From the NCBI RefSeq assembly GCF_027213965.1, contig NZ_JAPWGX010000001.1:62001-126000 (forward strand): a stretch of 64,000 nucleotides of DNA, read 5' to 3'. Origin of the DNA: Maritalea porphyrae. GTDB taxonomy: Bacteria; Pseudomonadota; Alphaproteobacteria; Rhizobiales; Devosiaceae. The notes beneath the pieces are model-generated. The model had not been told where the DNA came from and did no database searches. It worked only from the letters and a program-made list of their open reading frames with translations. This document shows, piece by piece, positions 45,152-54,991 of the stretch. Numbering within the stretch: position 1 is the stretch's first letter; every line of letters starts with the position of its first letter. Made by a program: the position numbers and the translations under genes.

Positions 45152-45874
45152 TTATAGCCCGTCACACAAGGATTTGATCAGTCGTTCTCGCATAGAAGGT
45201 GGGGATAATTGGCGCGGAAGCCAAATATGCATGTTCATAAAGTGAGCTGTGAGGTTGAAAGCGGATTCAAGTTCCTCTTTTGGGTCCATATCTAGCGACC
45301 CGCCAAAGATATGCGGCAAACGCATCAGCTTTTCCAAATAGGGTTGTGCGGCCGCAACCGTCACCGCCCTACCCGTTTTGGGCGAGATGTAGGCCAGGCC
45401 CTCTTCTTCCCCTGTTAGCGCGCAGCTTGCAATGTCTATCCCAAAGCCCAGTTCGTTGAGCAAGCGCATTTCAAACTTGGCAAGTGCACAGCCTAACACA
45501 TAGCCATCCGCGTCAGCATCATGCATGGCAGTTGCTTCTGCCAGCAAACGCGGATGCGGTTCTCTTTCTGGCAGGATACGCAGGTGTTCGCATATTAATT
45601 GGCTGAGGGACAAACGATTGCGACTTTGCATTAGCCCCGCTGCCCTTAGCGTTTTGGCTTCAACCGTATAGTTGCCCAAATGGTCTTCGAGCCGCGCCCG
45701 CCAACTCAATTCCACTGTATTGCCGGCCTGCAAGATGGCAGCGAACCGTCGAGAGCGACCACCACGCACCAAGCCCAGATGGCGGCCGTGTGAATTGGTC
45801 ATGGCTTCGATGATCACAGCGTTTTCGCCATGCTTTCGCGTGCCAATGATCAACCCCTCGTCCCGCCATTCCAT
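45152..45874 (-). CDS. recO: DNA repair protein RecO
   Basis: Recombination mediator, loading RecA with RecR. The 240-residue protein has the N-terminal OB fold (MEWRDEGLIIGTRKHGENAVI, residues 1-80) and a helical C-terminal domain with GFGIDIASCALTG near residue 155. The zinc cysteines are incomplete, as in many alphaproteobacteria. It lies 9 bases after era. Confidence 0.95.
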   Translation of the reverse strand: MEWRDEGLIIGTRKHGENAVIIEAMTNSHGRHLGLVRGGRSRRFAAILQAGNTVELSWRARLEDHLGNYTVEAKTLRAAGLMQSRNRLSLSQLICEHLRILPEREPHPRLLAEATAMHDADADGYVLGCALAKFEMRLLNELGFGIDIASCALTGEEEGLAYISPKTGRAVTVAAAQPYLEKLMRLPHIFGGSLDMDPKEELESAFNLTAHFMNMHIWLPRQLSPPSMRERLIKSLCDGL

Positions 45875-45883
45875 TTCATTTGC

Positions 45884-46810
45884 CTATTTGGGGAACTCAA
45901 GTCCCATTTCGCGATAGCGCGACGGATCGTCTGCCCATTTCTCGCGCACTTTGACGAACAAGAACAAATGCACCTTTGTGTCGAACATTTCGCTCAATTC
46001 AATTCGCGCTTCTTCGCCGATTGTTTTAATCGCTCGGCCATTCTTGCCCAATACAATCATTTTGTGGCCATCGCGCGCCACATAGATGATTTGTTGAATG
46101 CGGTAAGAGCCGTCTTTTTGGGTCTTAAAGCTCTCAGTTTCCACTGTTGCGCCGTAAGGAATTTCTTCGTGAATACGCAAGAAGAGCTTTTCACGCGTCA
46201 CTTCGGCTGCAGTCAATGCCATCGTTAGATCAGTTAGGTGATCTTCGGGGAAATGCCAATGATCCAAAGGCATTTGCTCACCACAATAGGTGACAAAATC
46301 CTTCACCCCGTCGCCATTTAGCGCGGACACCATAAAGGTTTGCTCGAACTCAACCTTTTCATTCAGCGTTTGGGCGAGTTCCAACAGTTTTGAGCGTTCA
46401 ATCTGGTCAATTTTGTTGAGCACCAAGACCTTGCGTTGATTGTAGTTGGCGAGGCCCTCGATGAGCCGTTCAACTTCGTCAACAAGCCCGCGCTTTGCGT
46501 CAATGATCAGCGCAACCAAATCCGCATCGCCGACGCCGCTCCAAGCGGAATGGACCATAGCCCGGTCCAAACGACGTTTTGGCTTAAAAATACCTGGGGT
46601 ATCAACGAAGATTATTTGCTCTTTTTCAAGCGTAACAACGCCACGAACTTGTGCGCGGGTTGTTTGCGCTTTGTGCGTAACAATGGACACTTTGGTGCCC
46701 ACTAGCGCATTAAGCAGCGTTGACTTGCCCGCGTTTGGCGCACCAACAAGCGCAACAAACCCGCACCTGGTGTCCTGCTGTTCTGTTTCATTGTTCTGAC
46801 TATTCGTCAT
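45884..46810 (-). CDS. era: GTPase Era
   Basis: Ribosome-associated GTPase that checks 16S rRNA maturation, 308 residues. G1 GAPNAGKSTLLNAL, G2 region KAQTTRAQVRGVV, G3 DTPGIF, G4 NKIDQI, then a C-terminal KH domain (about 220-300). The ATG at 46810 lies inside the 3' end of rnc (11-base overlap), so they are coupled; the open frame runs 19 codons further into rnc. Confidence 0.97.
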   Translation of the reverse strand: MTNSQNNETEQQDTRCGFVALVGAPNAGKSTLLNALVGTKVSIVTHKAQTTRAQVRGVVTLEKEQIIFVDTPGIFKPKRRLDRAMVHSAWSGVGDADLVALIIDAKRGLVDEVERLIEGLANYNQRKVLVLNKIDQIERSKLLELAQTLNEKVEFEQTFMVSALNGDGVKDFVTYCGEQMPLDHWHFPEDHLTDLTMALTAAEVTREKLFLRIHEEIPYGATVETESFKTQKDGSYRIQQIIYVARDGHKMIVLGKNGRAIKTIGEEARIELSEMFDTKVHLFLFVKVREKWADDPSRYREMGLEFPK

Positions 46811-47510
46811 CTTCACTCCAAATGCCTTCGCGCACCAAAAACAGGCTCGCGGCTTCATGCTCGGCAAATTTCTTTGACTTCCCGCTTGATGAAGCAGGCT
46901 CGTGTTTGTCTATACGGACTTCAATTGTGAATTCTGGCGCGTGGTCCGGCCCGTTGCGGGCCACCTCCACATATTCGGGCAAACTCAAGCTGCGCGATTG
47001 TGCCCATTCCTGCAGACTGGTCTTTGCGTCGCCGCGACCTTCGGTTCCTGCCTTTATGAATTTGGAGAACCGTTTTTCGATAAATGCTCGCGCTGTCTCT
47101 AGTCCGCCATCAACATATAGGGCACCAATGATTGCTTCGCACACATCACCCAAAATGGCTTCTTTGCTCGCGCCGCCCGTTTTGGCTTCGCTTTGCCCCA
47201 GAATGAGCGCTGGTCCCACATCAAGCTTGCGGGCAACTTCGGCACAGCTTTCTTTGCGCACGACGGAGTTAAGCGCGCGGGACAGGCCACCTTCGTTCGC
47301 GCCCGTATTGTCGCGCAAAAGCCTGTCGGCCACAACAAGACCAAGCACCCGGTCACCCAAGAACTCAAGCCGTTGGTATGAGTTTTGTGTGCGTCTTGTG
47401 GGCGCAACAGCACTGGAGTGCGTCACTGCCCTCTGCAACAAAGATGTATCTCTGAACTGGTAGCCAATTCTGGTTTCCAATTCGTCTAAGGCGTGGCTAT
47501 GCTTGCTCAT
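46800..47510 (-). CDS. rnc: Ribonuclease III
   Basis: Cuts double-stranded RNA in rRNA and mRNA maturation; 236 residues. Catalytic signature ERLEFLGDRVLG (here RLEFLGDRVLGLVVADRLL), second acidic cluster GDVCEAIIGALYVDGGL, and a C-terminal double-stranded RNA-binding domain (about 160-232). Overlaps lepB by 4 bases. Confidence 0.97.
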   Translation of the reverse strand: MSKHSHALDELETRIGYQFRDTSLLQRAVTHSSAVAPTRRTQNSYQRLEFLGDRVLGLVVADRLLRDNTGANEGGLSRALNSVVRKESCAEVARKLDVGPALILGQSEAKTGGASKEAILGDVCEAIIGALYVDGGLETARAFIEKRFSKFIKAGTEGRGDAKTSLQEWAQSRSLSLPEYVEVARNGPDHAPEFTIEVRIDKHEPASSSGKSKKFAEHEAASLFLVREGIWSEDDE

Positions 47511-48283
47511 TGATAAACAGATTGGAACATGCGGTCGAGGCGGACATTACCCGGCCAGCGCCAGATCTGCCATGGATTGATATTATCTTTGATAGAGAAG
47601 AACCGGACTTCGGCTTTCCCAATGAAATTCTCCAACGGCACATAACCCACAGAGCGCAGCACGCGGCTATCTGCTGAGCGATCGCGGTTGTCGCCCATCA
47701 TAAAGTAGTGGCCGGCTGGGACTTTATATTCCGCTGTATTATCGAGCGCTTGATTATCTGAAATCTCTTGCACGATGTAGCTTGAACCATTCGGCAAAGT
47801 TTCGCGATATTGAATAACTGGTATGGAAACACCGTAGCTGTCCGTATCGATAAGGGTTCCAACACGTTCTTTTTTGACCGCTGTGCCATTAATGTGTAGA
47901 ACGCCATTTTTCATTTGAACCGTATCACCGGGCAACCCAACAACACGCTTCACGTAATCCACTGATTGAGGGACAGGACGGAAAACCGCAATTTCCCCCT
48001 GCTCTGGTGCGCGCCCAAAGAGGCGGCCGCTCATGGGAATAATTTCGAATGGGAAAGAGTATTTGGAATAACCGTATGTGTATTTTGATGTGAGAATGTA
48101 ATCGCCGATCAACAGATTTGACTGCAACGATGCCGTAGGAATAGAAAACGGTTGAAACAAGAAACTGCGAAAGACCAGCGCAATCAAAAGAGCTTGGAGC
48201 AAAACAACAACGGTTTCCCAAATCTCATTCTTGACCGTGGGCTGACCCTTTGCTTTTAGCTTTGAATCGCTTTTATCTGTCAT
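47507..48283 (-). CDS. lepB: Signal peptidase I
   Basis: Inner-membrane serine protease removing signal peptides of exported proteins; 258 residues. One N-terminal membrane helix (about 24-42) then the catalytic domain. The nucleophile is S52 in FSIPTASLQSNLLIGDYI and the general-base lysine is K112 in VDYVKRVVGLPGD; box E MMGDNRDRSADSR is present. The SxMxPTL box around the serine is altered (A-S-L-Q-S), which is seen in some Rhizobiales. Confidence 0.95.
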   Translation of the reverse strand: MTDKSDSKLKAKGQPTVKNEIWETVVVLLQALLIALVFRSFLFQPFSIPTASLQSNLLIGDYILTSKYTYGYSKYSFPFEIIPMSGRLFGRAPEQGEIAVFRPVPQSVDYVKRVVGLPGDTVQMKNGVLHINGTAVKKERVGTLIDTDSYGVSIPVIQYRETLPNGSSYIVQEISDNQALDNTAEYKVPAGHYFMMGDNRDRSADSRVLRSVGYVPLENFIGKAEVRFFSIKDNINPWQIWRWPGNVRLDRMFQSVYQ

Positions 48284-48332
48284 GTTGTCCTACATTCTCG
48301 TCTTTGTTTGGCGTCTTATCGGCGCAAAACGC

Positions 48333-48731
48333 CTAAACTGCAATAGCTTCGATGATAACGAATGCCTGCGCCATGCCGTTATCATCTGTGATAGTGATGT
48401 GGATATGGGCATCATGGTTGTCAGGTACAAGGCGCTCTAGAGCTCGTCGGGCACCGTTTTCAAGTTGAATGGTTGGCTTTCCCGAAGGCAAATTGATTAC
48501 GCCAATGTCTTTCCAAAAGACGCCACGCGACATGCCCGTGCCAAGCGCCTTGGCGCAGGCTTCTTTTGCGGCGAAACGTTTTGCATAACTTGCGGCGCGT
48601 TGCTTACGTCGATCAGATTTGGCACGTTCGATTTGTGTGAAACAGCGCTGCGTAAACCGCTCGCCGTGCCGCGCAAGTGTTTTTTCCACCCGCGCGATCT
48701 CACAAATATCATTGCCCATGCCAATAATCAC
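48333..48731 (-). CDS. acpS: Holo-[acyl-carrier-protein] synthase
   Basis: Transfers 4'-phosphopantetheine to apo-ACP. The 132-residue protein has [19 protein letters not shown] with the metal Asp, and the catalytic [15 protein letters not shown] segment (FAAKEAC). It follows pyrE by 12 bases and precedes lepB by 49. Confidence 0.95.
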   Translation of the reverse strand: MIIGMGNDICEIARVEKTLARHGERFTQRCFTQIERAKSDRRKQRAASYAKRFAAKEACAKALGTGMSRGVFWKDIGVINLPSGKPTIQLENGARRALERLVPDNHDAHIHITITDDNGMAQAFVIIEAIAV

Positions 48732-48743
48732 GCTTTGATGTTC

Positions 48744-49328
48744 CTACTTTAGGCCCCGGCTACCTGGCTTGACTGCCGGCAGCGCCGCCAATTCTGGTGG
48801 CAAATCATCTGGCGCATAGGCTGGTACTTTGAACCCCGTCAAAGCAACCAGCGGCACACCAACGTTCGCTTCGCCATCGGAGCGATCAACAAGACAAGCG
48901 GCGGCCACAACATCTGCGCCCAGTTCTTTTAAGCAATCCACGCACTCACGTATTGAAAGACCGGTTGATACGATGTCTTCAACAACGATAACTTTTTCGC
49001 CCGGTTGCACTTCAAAGCCACGGCGCAATTCAAACTTGCCATTTACGCGCTCGGTGAAAATGGCTGGTTTTTTAAGGTGACGGGAAGTCTCATAACCGGG
49101 AATAATACCGCCAATGGCCGGTGATACGATTTGCGAGACATCACCAAATCCTTGAGCAATGATTTTGTCTGCAAGCGCTTTGCATAAGATTTCTGCTTTG
49201 TCGGCATGCATGAACACACGCTGCTTTTGCAGGAATGTGGGTGAACGCAGCCCTGACGATAGGATGAAATGTCCTTCCAAAATTGCCCCGCAAGAACGAA
49301 ATACGTCAAGCACTTCTTCTTTGTTCAT
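48744..49328 (-). CDS. pyrE: Orotate phosphoribosyltransferase
   Basis: Makes OMP from orotate and PRPP in pyrimidine synthesis. The 194-residue protein has the PRPP motif VIVVEDIVSTGLSIREC near residue 117 and ILSSGLRSPTFLQK near 23. Lies three bases after rsh. Confidence 0.95.
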   Translation of the reverse strand: MNKEEVLDVFRSCGAILEGHFILSSGLRSPTFLQKQRVFMHADKAEILCKALADKIIAQGFGDVSQIVSPAIGGIIPGYETSRHLKKPAIFTERVNGKFELRRGFEVQPGEKVIVVEDIVSTGLSIRECVDCLKELGADVVAAACLVDRSDGEANVGVPLVALTGFKVPAYAPDDLPPELAALPAVKPGSRGLK

Positions 49329-49331
49329 CCT

Positions 49332-51611
49332 CTACTCTCCTAGCTCAAGCTGTTGGTATTGTTTACTCATATTCTGCATAATCTCGGCTTCAGCGGACGA
49401 AGCCCTTACGGCTTTGGCCACCCCAACAATACGCATCAATGTGGCGGTTACATCATTTAGTTGGGTGATATCGGTTAACTCAAGTTCAAACAACATCTCG
49501 TTGAAATCTACCGCCGCGGACCGAGAAAGCAAGTTGGAGATGTTTGCCCCAGCTGCTGCAATTGCAGAGGTTACCTGAGCCAGAATGCCGGGTTTATTGA
49601 CAGATTGCACGGCCAAAACCGCACGATATGCTGACCTATCATCGTCGGCCAGATCCCAAAGCACATCGACCCAAAGCACTTCTTGCTCGTGATATGCGAG
49701 CAATGCTTCGGAAACAATTGGATAGATTGTAAGCACTTTTTCGTTGGTTAGGATGCCAACCAAACGGTCTCCTGGCAACACGCCTTCTGGGGCGATGGTG
49801 ACAGGTGTCGAAAAGTCCAGGTTTGAAAACGTCAACGCAACGCTGGCAGGTAGGTTTTGGCCACCGGGCACACGAAACTTAAATCCAACGCCTTCCGCCA
49901 ACGAAAACCAACCGTCAGCAGACGTGCCCACGCGCAGATCGAAAGGCTTGCGTTTTTTGTCTTTTTCGGCACCACGAATAATGTCGATTTGTTTAATCAA
50001 CTCGTCGCCCGCAACCGTTGCTTCGCCCAGTGCAATATAGAGATTGCGCAAATTGCTGACATGCGTTGCTGCAAGTAATTTGTCTGTTTCATTTTTGTCG
50101 AGCACGATGGCTTCCCGCTCGAGAATTGCTTCAAATATCTGCTGACCCAGCAAATAGGCGCGTTCTTGAGATGCGTGCCGCAAGGACTTGCGAATAGCCG
50201 CGCGCGCTTTGCCGGTAATGGCGATGTTTTCCCAGTTCGGCGGTGGGGTGTGGTCTGGATCGCGCACAATTTCAACTTCGTCACCATTGCGAAGCTGGGT
50301 GTTGAGCGGCATCACGGTGCCGTTGATTTTACAGCCAACGCATGTTTCGCCAATGTCAGTGTGCACCGCATAGGCAAAGTCAATGGAAGTGGCACCGCGT
50401 GGCAAGGCAATCAAGCGTCCGCGGGGGGTAAAACAGAACACTTGATCTTGGAACAGTTCCAGCTTTGTGTGCTCAAGAAACTCTTCAGGATTATCGCCCT
50501 CAGTCAAATGGGCAATCGTTGACCGCAGCCAGCCGTAAGCACGGCTTTCCTTTTCAAGTCGGCTCATGTCGCCTGAAATGCCCTCTTTATATAAAGCATG
50601 GGCAGCGATGCCGAGTTCTGCGACCCGGTGCATTGCTTTTGTGCGAATTTGCAGTTCAACCCGCTGTCGGCTCGGGCCTACAATTGTTGTATGAATAGAG
50701 CGATAGTCGTTTTGTTTTGGGGTAGAGATGTAGTCTTTGAAACGCCCTGGCACCACAGACCATGTGGTGTGCACAACACCCAGCGTTTGATAGCATTTGG
50801 CCACATCATCAACGACAACCCGAAATCCGATAATATCTGAGAGTTGCTCAAGGCCAATGGACTTGCGTTCCATTTTTCTGAAGATCGAGAACGGCGCTTT
50901 TAGACGCGTAGAGACATCAGCGAGAATACCTTCTTCGACAAAACGCGCCGCAAGCTCAAGACGGATCTCGTCAACAACCTTGCGATTCTCTTCTTCATAA
51001 TCGGCAAGGCGGTCGGAAATTGCTGCGTAATGTTCGGGATGAAGCGTTTTGAACGACAGGTCTTCCAGTTCAGAACGCATGTCTTGCATTCCCATACGAC
51101 CAGCCAAGGGCGCATAGATTTCCATTGTTTCTTGCGCGATGCGACGCCGTTTGTGCTCTGGCACGAAGTCTAGCGTGCGCATATTGTGCAAGCGGTCCGC
51201 CAATTTGACCAACAATACCCGCACGTCTTCTGAAATAGCGAGCAGCAGTTTGCGTAGGTTTTCAGCTTGAGCTTCCTGGCGTGACGTTAGATTTAGGCGA
51301 TCAATTTTGGTTAAGCCGTCAACAATCGCGCCAATTTCATGCCCAAAGAGCTGATCGATTTCAGCTCGCGTCGCGTCCGTGTCTTCAATTGTATCGTGAA
51401 GAAGCGCCACAGCAATCGTTGCATCATCAAGATGCAGCTTTGTTAGAATTGCGGCAACTTCCAAAGGGTGGGCGAAATAGGGGTCACCAGACGCGCGGAA
51501 CTGAGACCCATGCTTGCGCATACCATAGACATAGGCCTTGTTTAAAAGGGCCTCGTCAGCGTTCGGATTGTAAGCTTGTACGAGCTCGACCAGCTCATAT
51601 TGACGCATCAT
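49332..51611 (-). CDS. rsh: Bifunctional (p)ppGpp synthetase/hydrolase (RelA/SpoT homologue)
   Basis: Stringent-response enzyme, 759 residues. The HD hydrolase domain (about 25-180) keeps its metal motifs (FAHPLEVAA, ALLHDTIEDTDATR), followed by the synthetase domain (about 240-350, QNDYRSIHTTIVGP and VELQIRTKAMH), a TGS domain (about 390-450, FCFTPRGRLIALPRG), and a C-terminal ACT domain (about 680-745). As a single long RSH it should make and break (p)ppGpp, like the other alphaproteobacterial enzymes. Two ATGs in tandem start it. Confidence 0.96.
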   Translation of the reverse strand: MMRQYELVELVQAYNPNADEALLNKAYVYGMRKHGSQFRASGDPYFAHPLEVAAILTKLHLDDATIAVALLHDTIEDTDATRAEIDQLFGHEIGAIVDGLTKIDRLNLTSRQEAQAENLRKLLLAISEDVRVLLVKLADRLHNMRTLDFVPEHKRRRIAQETMEIYAPLAGRMGMQDMRSELEDLSFKTLHPEHYAAISDRLADYEEENRKVVDEIRLELAARFVEEGILADVSTRLKAPFSIFRKMERKSIGLEQLSDIIGFRVVVDDVAKCYQTLGVVHTTWSVVPGRFKDYISTPKQNDYRSIHTTIVGPSRQRVELQIRTKAMHRVAELGIAAHALYKEGISGDMSRLEKESRAYGWLRSTIAHLTEGDNPEEFLEHTKLELFQDQVFCFTPRGRLIALPRGATSIDFAYAVHTDIGETCVGCKINGTVMPLNTQLRNGDEVEIVRDPDHTPPPNWENIAITGKARAAIRKSLRHASQERAYLLGQQIFEAILEREAIVLDKNETDKLLAATHVSNLRNLYIALGEATVAGDELIKQIDIIRGAEKDKKRKPFDLRVGTSADGWFSLAEGVGFKFRVPGGQNLPASVALTFSNLDFSTPVTIAPEGVLPGDRLVGILTNEKVLTIYPIVSEALLAYHEQEVLWVDVLWDLADDDRSAYRAVLAVQSVNKPGILAQVTSAIAAAGANISNLLSRSAAVDFNEMLFELELTDITQLNDVTATLMRIVGVAKAVRASSAEAEIMQNMSKQYQQLELGE

Positions 51612-51658
51612 GGGGCTTTGCGCTGCTCCGGTTGTTTGGCAAGTGGAGTATATTCACG

Positions 51659-51683
51659 AAAAAGGCGCCGAAATCGACGCCTT
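51659..51683 (-). terminator. Terminator after rpoZ
   Basis: On the minus strand, AAGGCGTCG / CGGCGCCTT with loop ATTT is followed by a T-run (TTTTT counting the last stem bases), 34 bases past the rpoZ stop and before rsh. It should reduce read-through from rpoZ into rsh. Confidence 0.7.
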
Positions 51684-51716
51684 GAATCTAGCTGTAAGTC
51701 GGTATCTTGTGCAAGA

Positions 51717-52088
51717 TCAATCGTCGCGCCGCTCTGGTGGAGCAAGGCCTTCGATGCCGCGCAGCAATTCCTCTTCACTCATTGTGTCAAAGACCATGCC
51801 GTCGTCATCATCGCCGCGACTTTCAATCATTGGCGCTGTTTCTGGTTCTGGCTCATCAACTTCAACATATTTTTGAAGTGAGTGAATCAGGTCCTCTTTG
51901 AGGTCACCAGGTGAGATCGTTCCATCGCCAATTTCACGCAACGCAACAACTGGGTTTTTATCATTGTCCCGATCAACTGTGATCGGTGAACCTGATGAAA
52001 CCAAACGTGCGCGGTGTGACGCAAGCAATACCAATTCGAACCGATTTGGAATTTTTTCGATGCAATCTTCAACTGTGACGCGTGCCAA
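51717..52088 (-). CDS. rpoZ: RNA polymerase omega subunit
   Basis: Small subunit that helps assemble RNA polymerase and binds ppGpp; 123 residues. [20 protein letters not shown], then [21 protein letters not shown] and [14 protein letters not shown] are the family core; the last 50 residues are an acidic, disordered extension found in alphaproteobacteria. Confidence 0.95.
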   Translation of the reverse strand: MARVTVEDCIEKIPNRFELVLLASHRARLVSSGSPITVDRDNDKNPVVALREIGDGTISPGDLKEDLIHSLQKYVEVDEPEPETAPMIESRGDDDDGMVFDTMSEEELLRGIEGLAPPERRDD

Positions 52089-52365
52089 AGTGGGTTCTCC
52101 AGAACTAAATGTATAGACGGGTGTGCTTACAACAAAGGGAAATTGATTACAAGAGGCTAATTATCTCTGCATTGTTCAATGATTCGTCATCGACTCACTC
52201 ATACGAATTGATCTAAGAAGTGCACAGAACCAAAGTAGTGTGATTTGCGTATTAAAACTGGTAAACTTTGCGGAGTGCGAGCTTATACCGAATCATATGG
52301 TAATATTATGTCAAAAGTGACAAGCTAATATTGCTTGTTGACGCAGAGTAAGGCAAATTTGCTTA
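52089..52365. other. Intergenic region between divergent rpoZ and NYN genes
   Basis: A 277-base A+T-rich spacer with no gene. It holds a CATTGTTCAATG palindrome near 52168 and, beside the start of the NYN gene, GCAAATTTGC (52353-52362) which overlaps its AAGG ribosome-binding site. Confidence 0.5.
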
Positions 52366-52911
52366 ATGTTTGATCCGAGTGAAAAAATTGTCCTGTTTAT
52401 GGACGGTGCCAATCTTTATGCCACCGCAAAGGCATTGGGCGCAGAGTTAGATTATCGTCGTATGCTGGCTGAATTCCAGAGCCAAGCTTACCTTCTTCGT
52501 GCTTATTATTATACAGCGCTTGTTGAAGACCAAGAATATTCATCCATTCGCCCCCTTATCGATTGGTTGGATTACAACGGTTATACGGTTGTCACGAAGC
52601 CCGCCAAAGAATTTGTGGACTTTCAAGGTCGGCGCAAAATCAAAGGCAATATGGACATCGAAATTACCATCGATGCTCTAGAATTGTCAGATCACTATGA
52701 CCACCTGGTGTTGTTCTCCGGAGACGGTGACTTTACAGCCCTTGTTGCTGCACTGCAGAAACGCGGCAAAAAAGTGACTGTTGTTTCCACGAAAGCAACC
52801 GCATCGCCGATGATCTCAGATGATCTTCGTCGCCAAGCGGACTATTTCATGGATATTGCTGACTTGGCAAAATCTGTTGGTCGCGACACCACAAGCGAGT
52901 CTTCTAGCTAA
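52366..52911 (+). CDS. LabA-like NYN domain protein
   Basis: A 181-residue protein of the PIN-like NYN nuclease superfamily. The acidic residues of the fold are visible in VLFMDGANLYATA (D14), KIKGNMDIEITIDAL and VLFSGDGDFTALV. LabA-type members act as ribonucleases or RNA-binding regulators, for example in cyanobacterial clock output; substrate here unknown. Followed 21 bases later by a uracil-DNA glycosylase gene, likely one unit. Confidence 0.88.
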   Translation: MFDPSEKIVLFMDGANLYATAKALGAELDYRRMLAEFQSQAYLLRAYYYTALVEDQEYSSIRPLIDWLDYNGYTVVTKPAKEFVDFQGRRKIKGNMDIEITIDALELSDHYDHLVLFSGDGDFTALVAALQKRGKKVTVVSTKATASPMISDDLRRQADYFMDIADLAKSVGRDTTSESSS

Positions 52912-52932
52912 GACACGCCGAATTCAGGTTGT

Positions 52933-53580
52933 ATGAGCAAATTGCAAGATACGGATCCGCCACTGGACTGCCCCTTATGCCCGCGGCTGGTTTCGTATCT
53001 TAATGACGCGCGTCAAAAATACCCTGACTGGCACAATGCTCCGGTGCCAAATTGGAGCGCCCCCTCACCTCGACTGATGATTGTTGGATTGGCTCCCGGT
53101 CTTAAAGGAGCCAACCGAACCGGTCGTCCGTTTACCGGCGACTGGGCGGGAGACTTGCTTTACCAAACGCTGGTGAAATTTGATTTTGCCAAAGGTAATT
53201 ACGGCAAATCGCGTGAGGACGGTTTAGAACTTACCGATGCGATAATCGTGAACGCCGTGCGTTGCGTGCCGCCCGAGAACAAGCCAATAGGCGCAGAAAT
53301 CAACAATTGCCGCCCGTTCTTGCGCGCAACTGTGGAGCAAACCACATCTGTTCAGTGCGTTGTGGCGCTTGGTGGCATTGCGCATAATTCCTTTTTGACC
53401 TTGTTTGACGTCAAAAAGAAAGACTTCAAATTTGGGCACGGCAACGAACATCAGCTGCCCAACGGCACTTTGCTCATCGATAGCTATCATTGCTCGCGCT
53501 ACAACACGAACACAGGTCGTTTGACCGAAGAGATGTTTGAAAACATCTTTTCACGGGTCAGAGAGATCGTGGGGAAGTAA
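52933..53580 (+). CDS. Family 5 uracil-DNA glycosylase
   Basis: A 215-residue DNA repair enzyme removing uracil and related bases. Motif A is GLAPGLKGANRTGRPFTGD (the GLAPG type of family 5, without the family 1 Asp), motif B HCSRYNTNTGRL. Cysteines in DCPLCPRLV, NAVRCVPPENKP and NNCRPFL fit the [4Fe-4S] cluster of families 4 and 5. It ends 8 bases from the convergent smpB. Confidence 0.9.
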   Translation: MSKLQDTDPPLDCPLCPRLVSYLNDARQKYPDWHNAPVPNWSAPSPRLMIVGLAPGLKGANRTGRPFTGDWAGDLLYQTLVKFDFAKGNYGKSREDGLELTDAIIVNAVRCVPPENKPIGAEINNCRPFLRATVEQTTSVQCVVALGGIAHNSFLTLFDVKKKDFKFGHGNEHQLPNGTLLIDSYHCSRYNTNTGRLTEEMFENIFSRVREIVGK

Positions 53581-53588
53581 AGCGCCGT

Positions 53589-54071
53589 CTAGCCGTGGTC
53601 TTTCATTACGCGCGACTTTTGGCGCGCCCAATCCCGATCACGCTCAGTCTGGCGTTTGTCGTGAGACTTTTTACCTTTGCCCAAGCCAATCAGTATTTTG
53701 GCCCGACCGCGCTCATTGAAATAGAGTTTTAGCGGCACAATGGTATTGCCGTGTTTTTCCACAGCGCCCATTAAGCGGTTCATTTCTCTTTTCGACAAGA
53801 GAAGTTTGCGTTTGCGGCGTTCATTGTGGTTGAAACGATTGGCCTGCAAATATTCAGGGATGTGAGCATTTATCAGCCAGATTTCGCCATTTTCCGGCGT
53901 AGCGTAGGCTTCTGTGATTTGGGCTTTGCCAACACGCAGTGATTTGACCTCGGTGCCTTCGAGCACCAACCCTGCCTCAACAGTATCCAGAATTTCATAA
54001 TCATAGCGGGCTCGGCGGTTTTCAGCCACCAAACCCGATATTGCTTTGTCTTTGACTTTTTTTGCGGCCAT
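53589..54071 (-). CDS. smpB: SsrA-binding protein SmpB
   Basis: Brings tmRNA to stalled ribosomes; 160 residues. Core motifs [49 protein letters not shown] and the basic C-terminal tail [16 protein letters not shown], which inserts in the mRNA path. No tmRNA gene is seen in the window. Six bases after dapA. Confidence 0.97.
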   Translation of the reverse strand: MAAKKVKDKAISGLVAENRRARYDYEILDTVEAGLVLEGTEVKSLRVGKAQITEAYATPENGEIWLINAHIPEYLQANRFNHNERRKRKLLLSKREMNRLMGAVEKHGNTIVPLKLYFNERGRAKILIGLGKGKKSHDKRQTERDRDWARQKSRVMKDHG

Positions 54072-54077
54072 TTGGAC

Positions 54078-54953
54078 CTACACTAGCCCCGCATGTGCAA
54101 GCGCTGCGTCGACAGCTGCTTTTGTGCTAGCTGAAATGGAAGTCAGCGGCAGGCGAACATCGGCTTCGCAAAGCCCCAAACGCGATGCCACATATTTAAC
54201 GGGCACAGGATTTGGATCTTTAAACAATGCGGTGTGCAATGGCGCCAGCTTGTCTTGAACTGCCAATGCTTTGGCAAAATCGCCCGACAGCGATGCTTCT
54301 TGCATTTCATTGCAAAGTTTGGGCGCGATATTCGAGGTGACCGAGATACAGCCCTGCCCGCCATGTGCGTTGTAACCAAGCGCAGAAATGTCTTCACCCG
54401 ACAAATGGATAAAATCATCGTCCAAATAATGGCGTTGCAATGACATGCGGGCCATATCGGCTGTTGCGTCTTTTACACCGACAATGTTTGGACAGGCTTC
54501 ACGTAATCGCACCATGGTGTCGATATTGATATCAACAATCGAACGGCCTGGAATGTTGTACAAGAACATTGGCAAGTCGGTCGCGTTGGCGATCGCAGAA
54601 AAATGCGCGAACAGACCATCTTGGTTTGGCTTATTATAATAGGGCGATACTGACAGGATGGCATCGGCGCCGACTTTTTGCGCAAATTGGGCGAAGCCAA
54701 TTGCCTCTTGAGTTGAATTTGACCCAGCGCCGGCGATCACCGGCACCCGTTTGTTTGCAGTTTCTACACAGATCTCAATTACGCGTTCGTGCTCGGCGTG
54801 GCTGACTGTTGGAGACTCACCGGTGGTGCCAACAGGCACCAATCCCTTAGTTCCTTCAGAAATTTGCCAATCAACAAAACGAGAAAACGCAGATTCATCA
54901 ACTACACCATCGCGAAATGGCGTGATCAACGCTGTAATAGAACCACGAAACAT
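54078..54953 (-). CDS. dapA: 4-hydroxy-tetrahydrodipicolinate synthase
   Basis: Condenses pyruvate and aspartate semialdehyde, first committed step to lysine and diaminopimelate. The 291-residue TIM-barrel protein has [10 protein letters not shown] (T44, T45), YNIPGRS with Y132, and the Schiff-base lysine K161 in GVKDATADM. The start [13 protein letters not shown] follows GAAGGGA; the open frame is 6 codons longer. Paired with smpB as in most Rhizobiales. Confidence 0.97.
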   Translation of the reverse strand: MFRGSITALITPFRDGVVDESAFSRFVDWQISEGTKGLVPVGTTGESPTVSHAEHERVIEICVETANKRVPVIAGAGSNSTQEAIGFAQFAQKVGADAILSVSPYYNKPNQDGLFAHFSAIANATDLPMFLYNIPGRSIVDINIDTMVRLREACPNIVGVKDATADMARMSLQRHYLDDDFIHLSGEDISALGYNAHGGQGCISVTSNIAPKLCNEMQEASLSGDFAKALAVQDKLAPLHTALFKDPNPVPVKYVASRLGLCEADVRLPLTSISASTKAAVDAALAHAGLV

Positions 54954-54991
54954 CGAAGTTTCCCTTCTCACTCAAATCAATACGCACTGTT

